In this document: positions 1-8,913 of the stretch, one piece after another
Layout: every line of letters begins with the position of its first letter
Position numbering within the stretch: position 1 is the stretch's first letter
Origin: JABFRG01 sp046351415
GTDB taxonomy: Bacteria; Myxococcota_A; Polyangia; Polyangiales; Polyangiaceae
Direction of reading: 5' to 3'
Assembly: GCA_046351415.1 (NCBI GenBank)
Contig: JAXLYO010000009.1
Location: forward strand, 245,774 to 309,773
Length of the DNA: 64,000 nt
Program-made: the position numbers and the translations under genes
The notes under the pieces: generated by a model
The model's input: only the letters and a program-made list of their open reading frames with translations
The model's database searches: none
What the model was told of the DNA's origin: nothing

Positions 1-83
1 GTCTCATCCGCGATGGCAAGACCGAGCTCGCTCTACGAAGATTCGCCGAGCGACTTTCCCATCGCGCAACCCAGACCCCATAG
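1..83 (+). CDS. possible C-terminal end of an upstream gene
   Basis: The third forward frame is open from the window edge to a TAG at 81-83 and reads as about 26 residues with G/C-rich third positions, ending in an Arg-rich stretch. It may be the tail of a gene that begins outside the window, 12 nt before the NAD kinase start. The first frame is also open and ends at a TGA overlapping the GTG at 96, so the choice of frame is not secure. No family can be assigned from so short a piece. Confidence 0.3.
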   Translation, partial: LIRDGKTELALRRFAERLSHRATQTP

Positions 84-95
84 GCCTTCTGTCAC

Positions 96-986
96 GTGAT
101 CAAACGCGCGCTCGTCGTCCTCAAACAAACTTCGTACGAACGGTTCGTGCTGCGTCGGCGTGATCCGCTCAGCCTGCAGCTGCTCGAAGAGGGTGACCGA
201 TCCGTGCGCAGCAGTCTTGCGACGCACCGCAGCCACACGAGCACCGTCGAGACGGTGAAAAAGGTGCTCGCGAAGCTCGGCGTCAAGACCACCATTCGTG
301 ATCGCCGCGAGGGCCGCGTTCCCCATGGCACCGACATCGTCGTGACGGTCGGCGGCGACGGCACGCTCCTCACGACCTCCCACTCGCTCGGCGCAGGCAT
401 TCCCATCGTCGGAATCAACAGTTCGCCGAACACTTCGGTCGGGTTCTTTTGCGCGGGCGCGAAGGACGAAGTGCCCGACATCCTCGAGCAAGCCCTCCTC
501 GGGAAACTCCCTGCCCTCCACCTCGCACGCATGCGCGTCGAGCGAAATGGCGACTGCCTCTCGAACCGTGTCCTCAACGATGCGCTCTTTTGCCATGCAT
601 CTCCCGCAGCGACGTCTCGCTACGAACTCACTCTCATCGGCCGTGGCCGCAAGGAAGCAGAGGAGCATCGCTCGAGCGGTATCTGGGTCGGCCCTGCGGC
701 AGGCTCGACCGCGGCGCAAAAGAGCGCAGGTGGCCGCGTGCTCTCGCTTCGCTCGAAGGCCCTTCAATACGTCGTCCGTGAGCCGTACGTGCAAGACGGC
801 CATCATCTCTACATGCAGCGTGGACTCGTTCCCGATCATGCGGAGCTCTTCATCTTGAGCAAGATGCGGTCGGCGCGTCTCTTCCTCGATGGGCCGGACC
901 GCGCCTTTCATTTGAAACTGGGCGATCGCATCCGGCTCTCGCGTTCCGAAGAACCGCTCACGGTCCTCGGCATGCGCAAGCGCTGA
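96..986 (+). CDS. nadK: ATP-NAD kinase family protein
   Basis: Predicted cytosolic kinase that phosphorylates NAD to NADP. The family signature GGDGTLL is present near residue 90, followed by a short GIN-type motif and VGFF. A LND motif near residue 165 and the segment SSGIWVGPAAGSTAA near residue 205 match the NAD-binding part of the family. The length of 296 aa is normal. The start is GTG at 96, since no ATG lies nearby upstream in this frame. It lies alone, 130 nt before the FabH-like gene. The N-terminal region before GGDGT is less typical of housekeeping NadK, so a paralogue or a NADK2-like branch is possible. The family call is firm, the exact orthology less so. Confidence 0.85.
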   Translation: MIKRALVVLKQTSYERFVLRRRDPLSLQLLEEGDRSVRSSLATHRSHTSTVETVKKVLAKLGVKTTIRDRREGRVPHGTDIVVTVGGDGTLLTTSHSLGAGIPIVGINSSPNTSVGFFCAGAKDEVPDILEQALLGKLPALHLARMRVERNGDCLSNRVLNDALFCHASPAATSRYELTLIGRGRKEAEEHRSSGIWVGPAAGSTAAQKSAGGRVLSLRSKALQYVVREPYVQDGHHLYMQRGLVPDHAELFILSKMRSARLFLDGPDRAFHLKLGDRIRLSRSEEPLTVLGMRKR

Positions 987-1116
987 GCTGTCCCGGAGGC
1001 GAGTTCGTGACGGTAACGCATTGCGTCAATTTGAATCAGGCGAGTGCCAAAAACGTCCGGCAGGGCCATTTCGACAGGTGGCAATCCCTTGGCCCTTCCT
1101 GCTATGAGCTCAGCCC

Positions 1117-2172
1117 ATGAGAGGTTTCGAGCTGATCGGCTCCGGTCACTACGTCCCGGGCCCCCCAGTGACCAACGCGCAGCTGGCGCGGGTGATGGAC
1201 ACCTCCGACGAATGGATTTACCAGCGCTCGGGCATCCGACAGCGCCACTACGCGCCAGAAGGCGTCACGGCGTCTGAGATGGGCGCCGAAGCGGCCAAGC
1301 GTGCGCTCGAGCACGCGAAGATCCTCCCGAAGGAAGTCGACTACGTCATCTTTGCGTCGATGACCCCGGACTACCAACTCCCGGGTCCCGGCGGCATTTT
1401 GGCCTCACGCGTCGGTCTGGACAACGTGCCCGCACTCGACATCCGCCAACAGTGCGGGGCGATGCTCTACGGCATCCAGCTCGTCGACGGCCTCATCAAG
1501 AGCGGCGCCGCCAAGACGATTCTCTTCGTCGGTGCGGAAGCCCATGCGGGCTTCATGCCTTGGTCCGATTGGGACGTCCTCATGGGCGAATCCGACCGTG
1601 AAGTCAGCAAAGAAGCGCGTGAAAAGGCCAATGCGCACCGCGCCCTCGCGGTTCTCTTCGGCGACGGTGCCGGTGCTCTCGTCTTCCGAGCGACCGACCG
1701 CGATGCAGGCCTCGTCGGCTCCAAGGTGCATTCCGACGGCAAGCAGGCCGAGATGCTCTACGTTCCCGGTGGCGGCTTCCGCACGCGCCCGCATTGGAAC
1801 GACAAGATGTTCGACGAACAGGCCTACGTTCCGCGCATGGACGGCAAGGAGCTCTTCAAGTTCGCGGTGACGAAGCTGCCGAAGGCCGCACGCGAACTCT
1901 GCGCCGAGCGAAACGTCAAACTCGAGCAAATCGACCTCTTCCTCGCGCACCAAGCGAACAAGCGCATCAACGAGTTCGTTCGCGAACAGCTCGGCGTCCC
2001 GGCCGAAAAGATGCCGATGAACATCGACCGATTCGGCAATACGAGCGCCGGGACCATCCCCATCCTCATCGACGAGCTCAACCGCGCGGGCAAACTCCAG
2101 CGCGGGCAGCTCAACATGATGCTCGCGCTTGGCGCCGGCCTCCACTGGGGCACCGCGCTCGTCAAGTGGTAG
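1117..2172 (+). CDS. fabH: 3-oxoacyl-ACP synthase III (FabH-type ketosynthase)
   Basis: Decarboxylating Claisen condensation enzyme of the thiolase fold. FabH starts fatty acid synthesis from acyl-CoA and malonyl-ACP. The expected Cys-His-Asn triad is visible: Cys113 in QQCGA, His278 in HQANKR and Asn308 in FGNTSAG. The N-terminal TSDEW/RSGI region is the usual FabH signature. The length of 351 aa is slightly above the common 320-335, because of a longer segment around residues 150-215. No acyl carrier protein or other fab gene is adjacent. Stand-alone paralogues of this type in bacteria with complex lipids can act in branched or secondary acyl-chain synthesis, so housekeeping FabH is not proved. 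Confidence 0.85.
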   Translation: MRGFELIGSGHYVPGPPVTNAQLARVMDTSDEWIYQRSGIRQRHYAPEGVTASEMGAEAAKRALEHAKILPKEVDYVIFASMTPDYQLPGPGGILASRVGLDNVPALDIRQQCGAMLYGIQLVDGLIKSGAAKTILFVGAEAHAGFMPWSDWDVLMGESDREVSKEAREKANAHRALAVLFGDGAGALVFRATDRDAGLVGSKVHSDGKQAEMLYVPGGGFRTRPHWNDKMFDEQAYVPRMDGKELFKFAVTKLPKAARELCAERNVKLEQIDLFLAHQANKRINEFVREQLGVPAEKMPMNIDRFGNTSAGTIPILIDELNRAGKLQRGQLNMMLALGAGLHWGTALVKW

Positions 2173-2231
2173 AGGGTGCGCACTAGGCAGCGATTGCCCC
2201 GCGCTCGAAAAGGTGTGCTAATCTAGCTCGT

Positions 2232-2867
2232 ATGCGTTTGTCCTTTCGCGCTTTGGCGTTCGCGGCCGTGCTCGGCCTCGGTGTCGTCAGCTCTCCGAAA
2301 CCTGCGGATGCATCGGTGGCCATCGCCGTGTACTTCGACGATCTCGTCTCTCGCGCCGACACGGTCGCGGTGGTGACCGGCACCGAAACGAAGTCCGTGT
2401 GGGAGGACCGCAAGATCGTCACGTACACGCGCCTTCGTATCGAGCGTCACATCGCCGGCGAAACGATGACCTCGGACATGTGGGTGAAGACCCTCGGCGG
2501 CATCGTAGGAGATCTCGGCCAAACGGTGAGCGGTGAGCCCGCTTTCGGCCCCGGTCAGACCATGGTGTTCTTGAAGAAGGTCGACTCGCGCCCCACGTAC
2601 ATGGTCATCGAGCGCGCGCAGGGCCAATACCCCATCACGAAGGACGCGAAGACAGGTCGCCTCGTACTCGGAAAGAACTCCGAGGGAGGCATGCTTCTCC
2701 CCCCGAAGGCACCGACGTCTGATGTGACTCCACAGAAGGGACCGCAAGTTCGCGCGGCCACACGCTTCGCGGGCTACCTCGCCATGGATGTCATGCTCCA
2801 CCGCCCCGTCGACGACGTAGCGAAAGACATCGCCGAGAGCTGGCAAAAGCTCCATGCCACGAAGTAA
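2232..2867 (+). CDS. secreted protein of unknown function, paired with a matrixin protease
   Basis: This 211-aa protein has a clear Sec signal peptide (MRLSFR followed by an Ala/Leu/Val core, probable cleavage after ADA at residue 27). The mature part opens with a segment on a Val/Ala-rich background that suggests a beta-rich fold, and has regular Thr/Val strands but no catalytic motif I recognise. Its 3' end overlaps the start of the matrixin-type protease by 14 nt, so the two are probably co-translated and both act outside the cytoplasm. It could be an accessory or chaperone of the protease. This is inferred from the overlap only. Confidence 0.75.
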   Translation: MRLSFRALAFAAVLGLGVVSSPKPADASVAIAVYFDDLVSRADTVAVVTGTETKSVWEDRKIVTYTRLRIERHIAGETMTSDMWVKTLGGIVGDLGQTVSGEPAFGPGQTMVFLKKVDSRPTYMVIERAQGQYPITKDAKTGRLVLGKNSEGGMLLPPKAPTSDVTPQKGPQVRAATRFAGYLAMDVMLHRPVDDVAKDIAESWQKLHATK

Positions 2868-3795
2868 GCGCGCTTCGTCGTCGCTGTTCGCTGCTGCGGC
2901 GCTCATCGCGTGCGTATTCGCCTCGACGCGCGCGGAAGCATTTTGTCGCACGACGACCGATCGCAACAACACGGTGCAAAACGGCCAGTGCGTCGGCACT
3001 GGTCGGCCCATCTTCTGGAAGAATCGCTGCGTCGGCTACTCGCTCGAGAAGATCGCGAGCCGGCAGGTGGCCTACGACGATGCAACCCGAGAACTCGCAG
3101 CGGCCTTCGCGCGCTGGGCTGGTGCTTCGTGCGTCGTCGACGGTGCCGGGAGTGGGCGCGCGAGCATCGACGTGCGTGACCTCGGTGCCGTCGAATGCGC
3201 CAACTTCGGGTACAACAAAGAGGGCGAGAACCAGAACGTCATCATCTTCCGAGACGACTCGTGGCCGCACAAGAACAGTGAGACCACGATTGCCCTCACG
3301 ACCGTGACGTTCCTTCCGAGCACTGGCGAAATCGTCGACGCCGACATGGAGATCAACACGTTCGAGCGGAAGATGAGCCTCAGCGATACGCCCGCTGCAG
3401 ATGGCTACGACTTCCCTAGCGTGGTGACGCACGAAGCTGGACACTTCCTGGGCCTCGCGCACTCGCCCGTCAAAGATGCGACGATGTACTTCGAGTACAA
3501 CCAAGGCCAGACGAACAAGCGTTACCTAAAGACCGACGACGTCGCGGGCATTTGCGAGATCTATCGCCCCGATGGGACGCGCTCCGCAGAAGGAGGCCCT
3601 GCAGCCGCTGGTGCGACGTGCGATCCCCTTCCAAGACGCGGCATCGCACGCACTTGCGCAGACGATTCGACGACGTGTAGCGCGGGGAGCCAAACCACTT
3701 CGTCGTCGGGCGTTCTCGCGTCGGCGGTCTTGATTTCGGCCCTTGGCGTAGCCGTACTCCGTCGCCGGAAGAGTGGCTCCGCGGCTGGTCGATGA
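2854..3795 (+). CDS. matrixin-family secreted zinc metalloprotease
   Basis: Predicted extracellular or surface zinc endopeptidase. A Sec signal (residues 1-30, ending AEA) precedes a mature N-terminus with several Cys. The zinc motif HEAGHFLGLAH is complete: His193, Glu194, His197 and His203, followed by a Met-turn candidate at Met211, as in matrixins. The C-terminal 35 residues are a Cys/Ser/Thr-rich linker, one hydrophobic helix and an RRRK cluster, resembling the MYXO-CTERM type of sorting tail. Its start overlaps the upstream secreted protein by 14 nt and its stop overlaps lpxB by 4 nt. Physiological substrate unknown. Confidence 0.88.
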   Translation: MPRSKRASSSLFAAAALIACVFASTRAEAFCRTTTDRNNTVQNGQCVGTGRPIFWKNRCVGYSLEKIASRQVAYDDATRELAAAFARWAGASCVVDGAGSGRASIDVRDLGAVECANFGYNKEGENQNVIIFRDDSWPHKNSETTIALTTVTFLPSTGEIVDADMEINTFERKMSLSDTPAADGYDFPSVVTHEAGHFLGLAHSPVKDATMYFEYNQGQTNKRYLKTDDVAGICEIYRPDGTRSAEGGPAAAGATCDPLPRRGIARTCADDSTTCSAGSQTTSSSGVLASAVLISALGVAVLRRRKSGSAAGR

Positions 3796-4910
3796 CGGCG
3801 CCGATCCTGGTCGTTGCAGGCGAGCCCTCCGGGGATGCGGCAGCCGCGCGGGTCGTCCGGAGGCTCGACGTAGCAACCTTCGGGATGGGAGGGGTAGCCC
3901 TTGCCGCTGCAGGAACGGACTTGCTGATTCGATCGGACCGAACCGCGGCGCTCGGCATCACGGAGGTGTGGGGCAAGCTCCCGCGTCTCCTATCCGCGCG
4001 ACGAGAGCTCGTCCGCGGTGCGCGGCGCCGGGGGTCGAAGCGCGCACTTCTCGTCAACTACAGCGAATTCAATTCGTCGCTGCTCTCGCCCCTCGCTGCC
4101 GAAGGCGCGACGACCATCTTCTACGGGCCCCCTCAAGTGTGGGCATGGCGCCCGGAACGTGCGAAGCGCATCGCGGCGGAAGTAGGGCACGTCGCGGCGG
4201 TGTTGCCACTCGAAGTCGAAGTCTGGCAGCAGGCCGGCGCACGCGTGAGTTACGTCGGGCACCCGGCACTCGACGCACCGATCGCAACGCGCCCCGAAGC
4301 ACTCTCGAAGCTCGAGCTCACACGCTCCCTTCCCGTCGCGATTCTGCCCGGTAGCCGCACGGCTGAGGTGCGGGCACATCTCGAGACGATGCTCTCGGGT
4401 CTTCGCACGGTCGGTCTGCGAGGCGAGGAGGCACGTGTCTTCGTTGCCGCAGGGTTACCCGCCGAAACGCAACGATGGGTCGTCACGACAGCCGAGGCTT
4501 TCGGTGTCGAGCCCATCTTCGTGAACGAGTCGAGCCATCTCACGGGGTGTCTCGCGGCGTTCGACGTAGCGATGGTGGCTTCGGGTACGGCTTCCCTCGA
4601 GGTTGCACTTTCCGGCGTCGTTCCCATCATCGCCTACAAGACGAGTCCCCTCACCTCCGCGATCGCGCGAAGGCTGCTGCGAGTCTCCCAGGTGGGTCTC
4701 CCGAACATCGTTCTTGGTCGCGCGGTGTTTCCCGAGCTCTTGCAAGAGCACTTCACGAGCGAGAACCTCGCGCGCACGCTCGAGAGCGAACTCGACGGCC
4801 TGCACTCACCAACGTCTCGGCGCAAGGAAGCGTTCGAAGAGTTGACATCGAGCGTGGCGGTCAAAAATAGACCCTGCGAAGCCGTGGCCGCGCTACTGTC
4901 CGCGGCATGA
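3792..4910 (+). CDS. lpxB: lipid-A-disaccharide synthase
   Basis: Inner-membrane-associated GT19 glycosyltransferase that condenses UDP-2,3-diacylglucosamine with lipid X to form the tetra-acyl disaccharide of lipid A. The N-terminal GEPSGDAAA motif, the FGMGG segment and the PQVWAWRP motif near residue 115 are characteristic of LpxB. The length of 372 aa is normal. The ATG overlaps the protease stop by 4 nt and the stop overlaps the next glycosyltransferase by 4 nt, giving a coupled run. No lpxA, lpxD or fabZ neighbour is present, so this is not the classic lpx cluster. It implies a Gram-negative outer membrane with lipid A. Confidence 0.92.
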   Translation: MTAPILVVAGEPSGDAAAARVVRRLDVATFGMGGVALAAAGTDLLIRSDRTAALGITEVWGKLPRLLSARRELVRGARRRGSKRALLVNYSEFNSSLLSPLAAEGATTIFYGPPQVWAWRPERAKRIAAEVGHVAAVLPLEVEVWQQAGARVSYVGHPALDAPIATRPEALSKLELTRSLPVAILPGSRTAEVRAHLETMLSGLRTVGLRGEEARVFVAAGLPAETQRWVVTTAEAFGVEPIFVNESSHLTGCLAAFDVAMVASGTASLEVALSGVVPIIAYKTSPLTSAIARRLLRVSQVGLPNIVLGRAVFPELLQEHFTSENLARTLESELDGLHSPTSRRKEAFEELTSSVAVKNRPCEAVAALLSAA

Positions 4911-6385
4911 CCACGGACTCGGCGTGGACCCGCCGCTTGGCCAGCCTGTCTGCCGTTCTCGCTGCGCTTCGCATCGTCGCGACGAAGAGTATCGGCTACG
5001 GAGACGCCGAAGCCCTCTATGCGTGCTATGCGCGTCACCCGCAGGCAAGCTATCGCGACCATCCAGGATTGATCGGCCAGCTCGCACGGCTTCTGGGGGA
5101 AGGTGGAACCCCGGCGCCGAGCATGGCGCATGCCGTGAGCGGAGCCCTCGCGACGCTCGTTCCGTGGATGTTCTTGTTCGCAGCGCGTGCCCTTGGCGCG
5201 AGCATGGCCCGCGCCAGCATCGGTGCGATGGCGTTCGCGCTCGTGCCCGAGATCTGCGTCGGGCTCTTCGCGATGACGCCGGACCTGCTCCTCGCCCCGT
5301 TGTGGCTCCTCGCCATCGGATGCGCAGCCAAGGCCGAGAGCGCCAAGGAGGACCGAAAGAACACGTGGCTCTTCGCTGCCGGCTTCTTGGCGGCTCTCTC
5401 CGCGAGCGCCAAAGTGAGCGGCCTTTTGCTCCTCGCCGCGCTGCTGCTATGGCGCGGCTACGGGGAGAAGCGTCCTCGCGCGATTTGGGTGGGCGCGTTT
5501 GGCGGGCTCTTTCCATTCGCCGTCGTCATCGATCACGAGGTCCGCCGCGGCTTTCCAATGCTCGCGCATCGATTCGTCAGCCATGAGGCAGGCGTCGGCA
5601 CCTCTGTGACGGGCGCACTTCGAAGCGTGGGCGGTCAATTCGCGTACCTCTCTCCACTCTTCGCCATCCTGCTCGTCGCGCTGCTGCGCCCCTTGTGGAA
5701 GGCGCGCAAGGAGAGCGCGCATTCGGAGCTCCTCATGCTGGCGGCATTCGTGCCGGGCATTCCCCTGTTTCTGTACGGCCTCATGAGTCCTCGCGCGGAA
5801 CCACATTGGCTCGCCCCCGCGTGGATATCGGTGGGGCTCTTCGCGACGCGCGACACACCTGCGCTCTCCGGTCGCGTCGCTATTGCACTGCTGCGTCCGC
5901 GCGTCTTCGTACCGTCCTTGATACTTTCGGGCATGCTCTCGCTGGGCGTCTACGGATGGGTGCTCTCTCCCGAGGCACAGAAGCTCCTACCGAAGAACGC
6001 GGATCGAAAGCTCGACATCACGAACGAACTGTACGGGTGGCCGACCGCTGTCGATCGCGTGAAAGAGCTCCTGCGCGAACGCCAAGGCACGATGGTGGTG
6101 GGCCCCCATTGGATCATCTGCGCGCAGCTTCACGCCGGCCTCCCTGCCGACGTCCCGGTGGGGTGCGCGGGGACGCCGGCCGACTTCGAGGACTGGTACC
6201 CCGAGGCCAAGTGGAAAGATGCGCCCTACATCTTGTACGTGCGCGACGACCGCTTCCCCGCTCCTGCCCTCGAACGTTTCCCAGATCGCACGGTCATTCG
6301 CGAAGATCGCGTGCGCACTTTCCGAGGTGGCCTGCCGGCCCGCACCTTTACCCTGAGCTTGCTCGGACGAAACGCCGGCGGCTGA
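4907..6385 (+). CDS. GT39/ArnT-type membrane glycosyltransferase
   Basis: Polytopic membrane protein of 492 aa with about ten hydrophobic segments, preceded by an N-terminal periplasmic-loop-like motif (YGDAEALY, then DHPGL) that resembles the acidic loop and DHP motif of GT39/PMT/ArnT enzymes, which use polyprenyl-phosphate sugars. A C-terminal soluble domain of about 130 residues follows. The start overlaps lpxB by 4 nt (ATGA), so it is translationally coupled to lipid A synthesis and may modify lipid A or another envelope glycan. The sugar donor and acceptor cannot be read from the sequence. Confidence 0.8.
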   Translation: MTTDSAWTRRLASLSAVLAALRIVATKSIGYGDAEALYACYARHPQASYRDHPGLIGQLARLLGEGGTPAPSMAHAVSGALATLVPWMFLFAARALGASMARASIGAMAFALVPEICVGLFAMTPDLLLAPLWLLAIGCAAKAESAKEDRKNTWLFAAGFLAALSASAKVSGLLLLAALLLWRGYGEKRPRAIWVGAFGGLFPFAVVIDHEVRRGFPMLAHRFVSHEAGVGTSVTGALRSVGGQFAYLSPLFAILLVALLRPLWKARKESAHSELLMLAAFVPGIPLFLYGLMSPRAEPHWLAPAWISVGLFATRDTPALSGRVAIALLRPRVFVPSLILSGMLSLGVYGWVLSPEAQKLLPKNADRKLDITNELYGWPTAVDRVKELLRERQGTMVVGPHWIICAQLHAGLPADVPVGCAGTPADFEDWYPEAKWKDAPYILYVRDDRFPAPALERFPDRTVIREDRVRTFRGGLPARTFTLSLLGRNAGG

Positions 6386-6406
6386 CACCCATTCCGGCGG
6401 AGTCGA

Positions 6407-7711
6407 TCAGCCGGAGCGCAGGAATGCAGGACGCGGACGGGCAAGACGCTTTCGCAATGCTTTGATGCGCTCCGCCCGCGTCTTCGGCGCCTCGAGGTCG
6501 AGCGCTACCTCGGCGATCTTGCCCTCGTTCCAGCTGAGGGCCCCGAGGAGAATCAGCATGAACACGATGGGCATGCGCTGACGGAACACGAGGCCGATGT
6601 TCGCGACATTGAGCGCGTAGATGAACGAGAGCGGGACGATGAACGAAAGAAGCGTGAGCAGCGTGCCACGGTCGTTCGCCCAACGCCGCTTGATAGCCAA
6701 GATCGATCGATAGAAGAAGTACGTTCCGATGGTCGCGTCGAACTTCCCGAGCTGCAAGCCGAACGACCCCGCCTGCCACGGGAACGGCGAGAAGAGCGTG
6801 TAGAGAATCTTGATGTGGAGCGCGCCGTAAATGTCGCCGTTGTCGTCGAAGGTGACGCCGGAGCCGGCGATACGCGCGTTCGTCGTACGTACACGCGCCG
6901 ACGTGCCGACGTCGAACGCCGTCGTGGCGGTCGTGTAGGCTTCGTTGAACGCTTCGGAGTAGTTCGCGATGTAAAAGCCCACCGTAAAGACGATGATGGC
7001 GAACATGACGGGCCTGATGACGGACTTCGAGTTGAGTCCCGCCAGCCCGACGAAGAGCGGCATGACGGTGATGAACACGAGATAGAAGCGCACGTACCAG
7101 AGCGCCCACAAACAGAGGACGCCGACGACTGCGTGAAGTACCGAGAAGCGACGGCTCAAGCGGATCGAGCTCGCAAGCGAGCCGATGGTGAAGAAGATGA
7201 CCAGCCCGTCCTTGTAGGTATCCGAGGTGTGGAACACGAACGCCGGAGAGTAGAGAATGAGGGCGGAGATCAACGTGGCGCGACGATCAGGAACGCCGAG
7301 CTCACGTGCCAAGAAGTAGATGTTGAGCGTGGTGAGGCACGCGCTCAGCGCGCAGATGGCCGTACACCCCTCGGTCGCGATGCCATTGTTGACGTAGATG
7401 ATGATCGCGAACAGGTTGGACGGCAGAGAAGCGGCTCCGATCCACGGCATTTCCTTTGCGGTAACGTAGTGGATGCCCGTGCGCTCCCAAACACTCGCGA
7501 TCTGCTGAGCGCCGAGCTCGTAGAAAAGGGAGTCGCTTCGCGCGACGTGCGTCGTGAAGAACGCGATGTTCTGCGAGACGTACTGGAACCCCATGCGTAC
7601 GAGGTACCCGAAAAGCGTGATCATCCAGATCGGATGCTTCTGCACCTTCGTCATGACGGCGACGAGGTAGAGTGCCACCGGGCACAGAAACATGAGCGCA
7701 TAGGAAATCAT
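6407..7711 (-). CDS. polytopic inner-membrane protein, possibly glycan-related
   Basis: A protein of 434 aa from the ATG at 7711 (MISYALMF), which opens directly with a transmembrane helix; an in-frame start 66 nt upstream would add a non-hydrophobic leader. I count about ten hydrophobic helices and a large periplasmic loop after TM7 (around residues 220-270). The C-terminus is basic (KTRAERIKALRKRL). The overall pattern resembles O-antigen polymerase or membrane glycosyltransferase-like proteins, but I see no diagnostic motif. It ends 21 nt from the convergent GT39 gene and lies downstream of bioB by 212 nt. Confidence 0.7.
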   Translation of the reverse strand: MISYALMFLCPVALYLVAVMTKVQKHPIWMITLFGYLVRMGFQYVSQNIAFFTTHVARSDSLFYELGAQQIASVWERTGIHYVTAKEMPWIGAASLPSNLFAIIIYVNNGIATEGCTAICALSACLTTLNIYFLARELGVPDRRATLISALILYSPAFVFHTSDTYKDGLVIFFTIGSLASSIRLSRRFSVLHAVVGVLCLWALWYVRFYLVFITVMPLFVGLAGLNSKSVIRPVMFAIIVFTVGFYIANYSEAFNEAYTTATTAFDVGTSARVRTTNARIAGSGVTFDDNGDIYGALHIKILYTLFSPFPWQAGSFGLQLGKFDATIGTYFFYRSILAIKRRWANDRGTLLTLLSFIVPLSFIYALNVANIGLVFRQRMPIVFMLILLGALSWNEGKIAEVALDLEAPKTRAERIKALRKRLARPRPAFLRSG

Positions 7712-7923
7712 CGAGCGTGTTCGGGCGCCTTCCGCGCAGCAGCCCCCCGAGGAGGCAGGGCTCGGGTGCTCTACCAAACGAACGAGGTGGCGGCCAGGTG
7801 TATGGTCTTGGATGCACGAAGGCCCGAGCGCGTTCGAGCGACGAGCGCCAGTGCCACAACCAAAACCATTTCAAACACTTACCTTCACGTCGCCGGCCAC
7901 TTGGCCGCGCAATGACGTTGTTT

Positions 7924-8904
7924 TCAGGGGGCGGGTGACGGTGCCATCGCCGTCAGACCTGCCTCGGCGATGAGCTTTCGGTCATCGTTCTCGTCCGGAT
8001 TCGGCGTCGTCAGGAGCTTTTCGCCATAGAAGATCGAGTTCGCACCGGCGAGCATGCAGAGAATCTGCGCCTCGCGAGTGAGGTCGCTCCGACCGGCGGA
8101 CAACCGCACGCGGGCCTTCGGCATCAAGATGCGTGCAACGGCAATCATTCGCACGAGGTCGAGCGGGTCGACCTTGGGCATGTGCTCGAGCGGCGTACCT
8201 TCGACGGGAACGAGCGCATTGATGGGGACGCTCTCGGGCTGGGGCGTGAGGTTCGCGAGCGTGCGAAGCATCTCGCAGCGGTCGTCGATGCTCTCCCCCA
8301 TGCCGATGATGCCACCGGAGCACACGGAGATGCCCGCGTTACGGACGGCTTCGATCGTCGCGAGTCGATCGTCGAACGTACGCGTTTTGATGATCGATTT
8401 GTAGTTCTCGCGGCTCGTATCGAGGTTGTGATTGTAGGCGTCGAGGCCCGCGCTCTTGAGGCGAGCAGCCTGCTCCGGCGTCACCATGCCTGCCGTGAGG
8501 CAAGCTTCGAGACCGAGCTCGCGGACGCCGGTGACCATGGACAGGACTTTCTCGAAAGCCGGACCGTCCTTCACTTCGCGCCACGCAACGCCCATGCAAA
8601 AGCGCGTCGAGCCGAGTTCCTTGGCCCGTTTCGCGCTCGCGATGACCGCGTTCACGTCGAGCATCTTCTCCGCATTGACGCCCGTGTCGTAGTGCGACGA
8701 CTGCGGACAGTACGAACAATCTTCCGAACAGCCTCCTGTCTTCACACTGAGGAGCGTGCAGAGCTGCACTTCGTTGTCGGGATGATGCTGCGCGTGGATG
8801 TTGCGCGCCTCGGTCACGAGGACGAGGAGCGGCTTGTCGTACAGAGCGCGAACTTGTTCGGGGCGGAAAGGCGGAGACGCAGACATTTGCCGCGGACCAT
8901 ACAC
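7924..8904 (-). CDS. bioB: biotin synthase
   Basis: Radical SAM enzyme that inserts sulfur into dethiobiotin, the last step of biotin synthesis. The 4Fe-4S motif CSEDCSYC lies at residues 59-66, followed by QSSHY. YNHNLDTS, the SGGIIGMGE segment and the SAGRSD motif near the C-terminus are all typical of BioB and include ligands of the second cluster. The length of 326 aa is normal. A second start, ATG at 8886 (MSASPPF), is equally plausible because neither start has a strong ribosome-binding site. It begins about 10 nt after the pilT stop and is probably co-transcribed with it. No other bio gene is in the window. Confidence 0.93.
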   Translation of the reverse strand: MYGPRQMSASPPFRPEQVRALYDKPLLVLVTEARNIHAQHHPDNEVQLCTLLSVKTGGCSEDCSYCPQSSHYDTGVNAEKMLDVNAVIASAKRAKELGSTRFCMGVAWREVKDGPAFEKVLSMVTGVRELGLEACLTAGMVTPEQAARLKSAGLDAYNHNLDTSRENYKSIIKTRTFDDRLATIEAVRNAGISVCSGGIIGMGESIDDRCEMLRTLANLTPQPESVPINALVPVEGTPLEHMPKVDPLDLVRMIAVARILMPKARVRLSAGRSDLTREAQILCMLAGANSIFYGEKLLTTPNPDENDDRKLIAEAGLTAMAPSPAP

Positions 8905-8913
8905 GAAAATCCG

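Noticed and set aside
33..911. Long open frame on the minus strand opposite the NAD kinase gene
   Set aside because: It mirrors a GC-rich coding gene with clear NAD kinase motifs on the plus strand; antisense frames of this kind recur throughout the window.
6815..7915. Long plus-strand open frame opposite the polytopic membrane protein gene
   Set aside because: Composition is Arg/Asp/Glu/Val-rich with no domain, as expected for the reverse of a hydrophobic-helix gene.
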